This document shows positions 60,742 through 64,000 of a DNA stretch of 64,000 bases, piece by piece. The position numbers and the translations under genes were made by a program. The stretch's first letter is position 1. Each line of letters opens with the position of its first letter. This DNA comes from Streptomyces scabiei 87.22 (lineage in GTDB: Bacteria; Actinomycetota; Actinomycetes; Streptomycetales; Streptomycetaceae): the NCBI RefSeq assembly GCF_000091305.1, contig NC_013929.1, positions 3,410,001 to 3,474,000 of the forward strand, read 5' to 3'. Under the pieces are notes generated by a model. The model saw nothing but the letters and a program-made list of their open reading frames with translations, was not told where the DNA came from and did no database searches.

Positions 60742-62157
60742 GTGAGTGACACCCCATTCGGATTCGGCCTTCCGCCGGAGGAGCCGGACGACGGCGACGA
60801 GGGCAAGAAGAAGGACCAGGAGAGCGGTGGTGGTCAGGGACCGGCCAACCCGTTCGGCTTCGGGTTCCCCGGGGCCGGCGGTCCCGGCGCCGACAATCCG
60901 TTCGCCGCGATGTTCGGTTCCATGAACCCCACCGACCTGGGAGCGGCCTTCCAGCAGCTGGGCCAGATGCTCTCGTACGAGGGCGGTCCGGTGAACTGGG
61001 ACATGGCCAAGCAGATCGCCCGCCAGACGGTCGCCCAGGGGACCGCCGACGGCACCAAGGACGCGAGTGTCGGCCCGGCGGAGCGCACCGCCGTCGAGGA
61101 GGCCGTCCGCCTGGCGGACCTGTGGCTCGACGACGCGACGTCCCTGCCGTCCGGCGCGGGCTCCGCCGTGGCGTGGAGCCGCGCGGAGTGGGTGGAGGCC
61201 ACCCTGCCCGCCTGGAAGGAGCTCGTCGACCCGGTGGCCGAGCGCGTCGGCGGCGCCATGGGCGACATCCTGCCGGAGGAGATGCAGGCCATGGCCGGCC
61301 CGCTGATCGGCATGATGAAGTCGATGGGCGGCGCCATGTTCGGCCAGCAGATCGGGCAGGCCGTGGGCGTGCTCGCGGGCGAGGTCGTGGGCTCCACCGA
61401 CGTGGGCCTGCCGCTCGGCCCGGCCGGCAAGGCCGCGCTGCTGCCGCTCAACGTGGAGGCGTTCGGCAAGGACCTGGGCGTCGGCAAGGACGAGGTGCGG
61501 CTCTACCTCGCCCTGCGCGAGGCCGCCCACCAGCGGCTCTTCGCCCACGTGCCCTGGCTGCGCTCGCACCTGTTCGGCGCGGTCGAGGGCTACGCGCGCG
61601 GGATCAAGGTCGACACGGCCAAGCTGGAGGACGTGGTCGGCCAGTTCGACCCGCAGAACCCCGAGGAGCTGCAGCAGGCACTCCAGCAGGGCATGTTCCA
61701 GCCGGAGGACACCCCGGCGCAGAAGGCCGCCCTGGCCCGCCTGGAGACCGCTCTGGCGCTGGTGGAGGGCTGGGTGGACGCGGTGGTGCACGCCGCCGCG
61801 AAGCCGCGCCTGTCGTCCGCGGACGCGCTGCGCGAGACCCTTCGCCGGCGTCGCGCCACGGGCGGCCCGGCCGAGCAGACCTTCGCCACGCTGATCGGTC
61901 TGGAGCTGCGCCCCCGCCGTCTGCGCGACGCCTCCCGTCTGTGGGCGTCCCTCACCGACGCGCGCGGTGTCGACGGCCGCGACGCGCTGTGGGCCCACCC
62001 CGACATGCTGCCCACCGCCTCCGACCTGGACGACCCGGACGGCTTCGTCCACCGTGAGCAGATGGACTTCTCCGAGCTGGACAAGATGCTCGGCGAGGCC
62101 GCGGGCGGCTCCACCGAGAAGCCGGACCTCAAGAAGAAGGACGACGACACCGAGTGA
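60742..62157 (+). CDS. DUF2342 zincin-like protein
   Basis: A 471-residue protein with a Gly/Pro-rich acidic start (about 50 residues), then LGAAFQQLGQMLSYEGGPVNWDMAKQIARQ and a core with LREAAHQRLFAHVPWLRSHL. The ExxHxR pattern near residue 260 and the overall shape match the zinc-dependent DUF2342/zincin type 2 family of actinobacteria. Function unknown. The tail is Lys/Asp rich. The next gene overlaps its stop by four bases. Confidence 0.85.
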   Translation: MSDTPFGFGLPPEEPDDGDEGKKKDQESGGGQGPANPFGFGFPGAGGPGADNPFAAMFGSMNPTDLGAAFQQLGQMLSYEGGPVNWDMAKQIARQTVAQGTADGTKDASVGPAERTAVEEAVRLADLWLDDATSLPSGAGSAVAWSRAEWVEATLPAWKELVDPVAERVGGAMGDILPEEMQAMAGPLIGMMKSMGGAMFGQQIGQAVGVLAGEVVGSTDVGLPLGPAGKAALLPLNVEAFGKDLGVGKDEVRLYLALREAAHQRLFAHVPWLRSHLFGAVEGYARGIKVDTAKLEDVVGQFDPQNPEELQQALQQGMFQPEDTPAQKAALARLETALALVEGWVDAVVHAAAKPRLSSADALRETLRRRRATGGPAEQTFATLIGLELRPRRLRDASRLWASLTDARGVDGRDALWAHPDMLPTASDLDDPDGFVHREQMDFSELDKMLGEAAGGSTEKPDLKKKDDDTE

Positions 62158-62669
62158 GCCTGCACGACGACGCGGTCCTCGTACTCAAGAGCTACGAGGA
62201 CCAGGCCGAGCTGCGCCAGGCGTACCTCGACCACCTCGCCGCCCACCCGGACGGCATGTGGAAGGCGTGCGGCGACGGGCACATCACGGCGAGCGGCCTG
62301 GTGATCGATCCCGAGCGCGGCCGGGTGCTGCTCACGCTCCACAGGAAGCTGCGCATGTGGCTCCAGATGGGCGGCCACTGCGAGCCCGGGGACAGCACGC
62401 TCGCGGGCTCCGCCCTGCGCGAGGCGACGGAGGAGTCCGGCATCGCGGGCCTGACGCTCCTGCCCGGCGGTCCGGTCCGGCTCGACCGCCATCACACGCC
62501 GTGCGCCTGGCACCTCGACGTCCAGTACGCCGCCCTCGCCCCCGTCGGCGCCGTCGAGGCGATCAGCGACGAGTCCCTCGACCTGCGCTGGTTCCCCTAC
62601 GCCGAGGTCCCGGCCGTCGCCGACGACTCGGTCGTACGTCTGCTGGACGCCGCACGCGCACGGCTCTGA
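62154..62669 (+). CDS. NUDIX hydrolase
   Basis: A 171-residue protein starting at GTG 62154, which overlaps the previous stop. The Nudix box GGHCEPGDSTLAGSALREATEESGI is present but the first Glu position is Asp/Ser, with REATEESG intact. It would hydrolyse a nucleoside diphosphate linked to another group. The substrate is unknown. Confidence 0.87.
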   Translation: MSLHDDAVLVLKSYEDQAELRQAYLDHLAAHPDGMWKACGDGHITASGLVIDPERGRVLLTLHRKLRMWLQMGGHCEPGDSTLAGSALREATEESGIAGLTLLPGGPVRLDRHHTPCAWHLDVQYAALAPVGAVEAISDESLDLRWFPYAEVPAVADDSVVRLLDAARARL

Positions 62670-62766
62670 CGTCGCTCTTCGGCGTCGCTCGTCGGTGTGG
62701 CGTCGGCGGGCGGCGGGTGTGCTGCCGGTGGATGGTGGGCATGCCCCCGCCGGGGGGACGGACACA

Positions 62767-62799
62767 GTAAGGGGCGTCCGCCAGGCGGACGCCCCTTAC
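62767..62799. terminator. Bidirectional terminator
   Basis: GTAAGGGGCGTCCG and CGGACGCCCCTTAC form a perfect 14-bp stem with loop CCAGG between the NUDIX gene and the AIM24-like gene. Confidence 0.82.
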
Positions 62800-62824
62800 C
62801 CGTGTGCCGACGCGCGTGCCGTCG

Positions 62825-63577
62825 TCAGTTGCGGCTGCCCCCGAGGGAGTTGCCGCTCAGACCGCCGCCGCCCATGCCGAACTGCCCGAGCACCCCGGAC
62901 GTGCGCAGATGCTGCGGCGGCAGCAGCTCGCTCGGCTGCACCAGGACGTGCCCGTGGCCGCCGAAGTGCATCTCCCAGCCCTCCCCGGTGGAGCCCCTGC
63001 GGCGCCAAACGGCGGACGTCGAGGTCGGCGCCTGGAGCTGGGTCCGCAGCGAGGTGGACCAGGCGATGACGGCGTCCGAGTCGACGCAGATGTTCTTCTC
63101 GGGCGTCACTTCCAGGGCGAGCGGCGCCCCCGAGGTCATCAGGACGACCTTGCCGCCACCGGACAGCTCCAGGTTGTACGCCCCGGCCGAGGCCACCTCG
63201 ACGGCGCTGTCCACGGCGACGATGCCAACGTTCAGGGAGCCGTCGAAGGCGAGGACGGCGGAGGAGTCGACGGTGATGCCGCCGCCGACCTCCATGATGT
63301 GCAGGTACTGCGCGAAGTTGGCGAGGTACACGACCCCGTTGCCCTTGCAGCGCATGAGTTCGAGGCGCTCACCGGTCATCCGCTCGGCGTTGCGCCAGCT
63401 GCGGTTGCGGTACTGGCTGTCGAAGTCGACCTGCCCCTCGAAGGCGACCATGGCGCCCTGGCGGGCCAGGACCGGGCTGCTGCCGATGGTGATGTCGGTC
63501 TTGAGCAGCTGCGGGTTCTGCAGTGTGTAGCGCTCGGTGTGGTTCACCGGGATGTGCGCGAAGAGCGTGCTGTGCAT
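62825..63577 (-). CDS. AIM24-family protein
   Basis: A 250-residue beta-rich protein: SSPVLARQGAMVAFEGQVDFDSQYRNRSW, LMRCKGNGVVYLANFAQYLHIMEVGGG and DSDAVIAWSTSLRTQLQ are features of the AIM24/TIGR00266 family, named after a yeast mitochondrial protein. The end is Gly rich (QFGMGGGGLSGNSLGG). No catalytic motif. It is followed upstream, 27 bp away, by a second family member on the same strand. Confidence 0.83.
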   Translation of the reverse strand: MHSTLFAHIPVNHTERYTLQNPQLLKTDITIGSSPVLARQGAMVAFEGQVDFDSQYRNRSWRNAERMTGERLELMRCKGNGVVYLANFAQYLHIMEVGGGITVDSSAVLAFDGSLNVGIVAVDSAVEVASAGAYNLELSGGGKVVLMTSGAPLALEVTPEKNICVDSDAVIAWSTSLRTQLQAPTSTSAVWRRRGSTGEGWEMHFGGHGHVLVQPSELLPPQHLRTSGVLGQFGMGGGGLSGNSLGGSRN

Positions 63578-63604
63578 GGTGTGCTGTTCTCCTCTCGGCC
63601 CCGG

Positions 63605-64000
63605 TCAGCCACGGATCTTGAAACGGTCGCCGGTGTCCTCACTGGGCTGGACGACCACGAAGCCTCGTCCCTTGAAACCGATCTGGAAGGCTTCGCCGCT
63701 GCCCCGGCCGATCAGCGCACTGGCCTTGATGGTGCGGCGGGCCTTCATGTCGAGGCCGTCGGTCCAGGCGATCAGCGCGTCCGGGTCGACGTACGTCTCC
63801 CGTTCGGCGCAGTCGAGGGAGATCGGCACGCCCCGGCTGACCAGGGCGACCCAACCGGTGCCGCGGATCACGAGGTTGGTCAGGCCCGAGCCGGAGAGCT
63901 TGGCGAGGCCCTTGACCGGCTCGATGGTGAGCTGGAGCGAGGCGTCGCAGGCCAGGAGCGTGGGGCCGTTGACGGACAGGGCCTCGTTGTTCAGGTGGAG
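63605..64000 (-). CDS. AIM24-family protein, N-terminus outside the window
   Basis: The minus-strand frame is open to the window edge; 131 C-terminal residues are visible. LTIEPVKGLAKLSGSGLTNLVIRGTGWVALVSRGVPISL and DPDALIAWTDGLDMKARRTIKASALIG match the neighbouring AIM24-like protein in layout (for example AVIAWSTSLR versus ALIAWTDGLD). The two are adjacent paralogues and probably co-transcribed. The internal Met at 63871 is not the start. Confidence 0.8.
   Translation of the reverse strand, partial: LHLNNEALSVNGPTLLACDASLQLTIEPVKGLAKLSGSGLTNLVIRGTGWVALVSRGVPISLDCAERETYVDPDALIAWTDGLDMKARRTIKASALIGRGSGEAFQIGFKGRGFVVVQPSEDTGDRFKIRG

Overview
The window is a piece of the conserved chromosomal core of a Streptomyces. 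GC is very high throughout, many genes start with GTG, and it carries several genus-specific genes: wblE, the sigH/anti-sigma pair, sigR-rsrA, dasR-dasABC, and nrdAB behind a B12 riboswitch. From memory of the S. coelicolor map the order matches the SCO52xx segment, read here from about SCO5260 down to SCO5200; no alignment was run.

Layout. 1-3.9 kb: the end of a LacI-type repressor and a sugar ABC operon (lipoprotein plus two permeases). 3.9-6.1 kb: an AraC-type regulator, two VOC proteins and a small zinc-ribbon-like protein. 6.3-9.0 kb: a family 2B encapsulin shell gene (EshA type, with a cyclic-nucleotide-binding domain) followed by its polyprenyl-synthase cargo. 9.3-13 kb: an amidase, a PLP enzyme, a Na+/H+ antiporter and a UBP zinc finger. 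13.2-18.6 kb: anti-sigma factor, SigH, a membrane protein, a diacylglycerol-kinase-type lipid kinase, WblE and a PdtaS-like histidine kinase.

19-26.4 kb is the aminosugar block: nagB, a GH3 enzyme (dasD), dasCBA and the GntR regulator dasR, with DasR operator (dre) sequences before nagB and between dasA and dasR. 26.8-30.3 kb: a small membrane protein plus a sodium:solute symporter, a nucleoside hydrolase and a GNAT remnant. 30.4-35.5 kb: a cobalamin riboswitch, nrdA, nrdB, a 56-residue membrane peptide and a GATase1/AraC regulator (nrdS-like). 35.5-42.4 kb: peptide deformylase, a TPR protein, a cluster of three Roadblock-like proteins with a DUF4388-like protein, rsrA-sigR with a recognisable SigR-type promoter, and a hydrolase. 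42.4-49.9 kb: YedK/HMCES, an M50-type peptidase, aroA, rsgA, an SMR exporter with a TetR neighbour, hisN, a CBS protein and a Fur-family regulator.

49.9-64 kb: two identical initiator tRNA genes around a Sel1-repeat protein, a UPF0182 membrane protein, a PPA1309-like protein, a PDZ/Lon-like protease, an IS5-family insertion sequence, moaE, an SDR epimerase, a DUF2342 zincin-like protein, a NUDIX hydrolase and two AIM24-like proteins.

Mobile and repeated DNA is sparse but informative. Two apparently identical 179-bp palindromic elements with perfect 23-bp terminal inverted repeats lie 28.6 kb apart. One sits at the stop codon of the symporter gene. The other abuts the IS5-family element, which itself sits at the stop codon of a small membrane-protein gene. 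The palindromic element would add exactly 59 codons and is open in four of six frames. A second palindrome family (GGGGCGCGGGGAACTGCGCG type) recurs at four intergenic sites.
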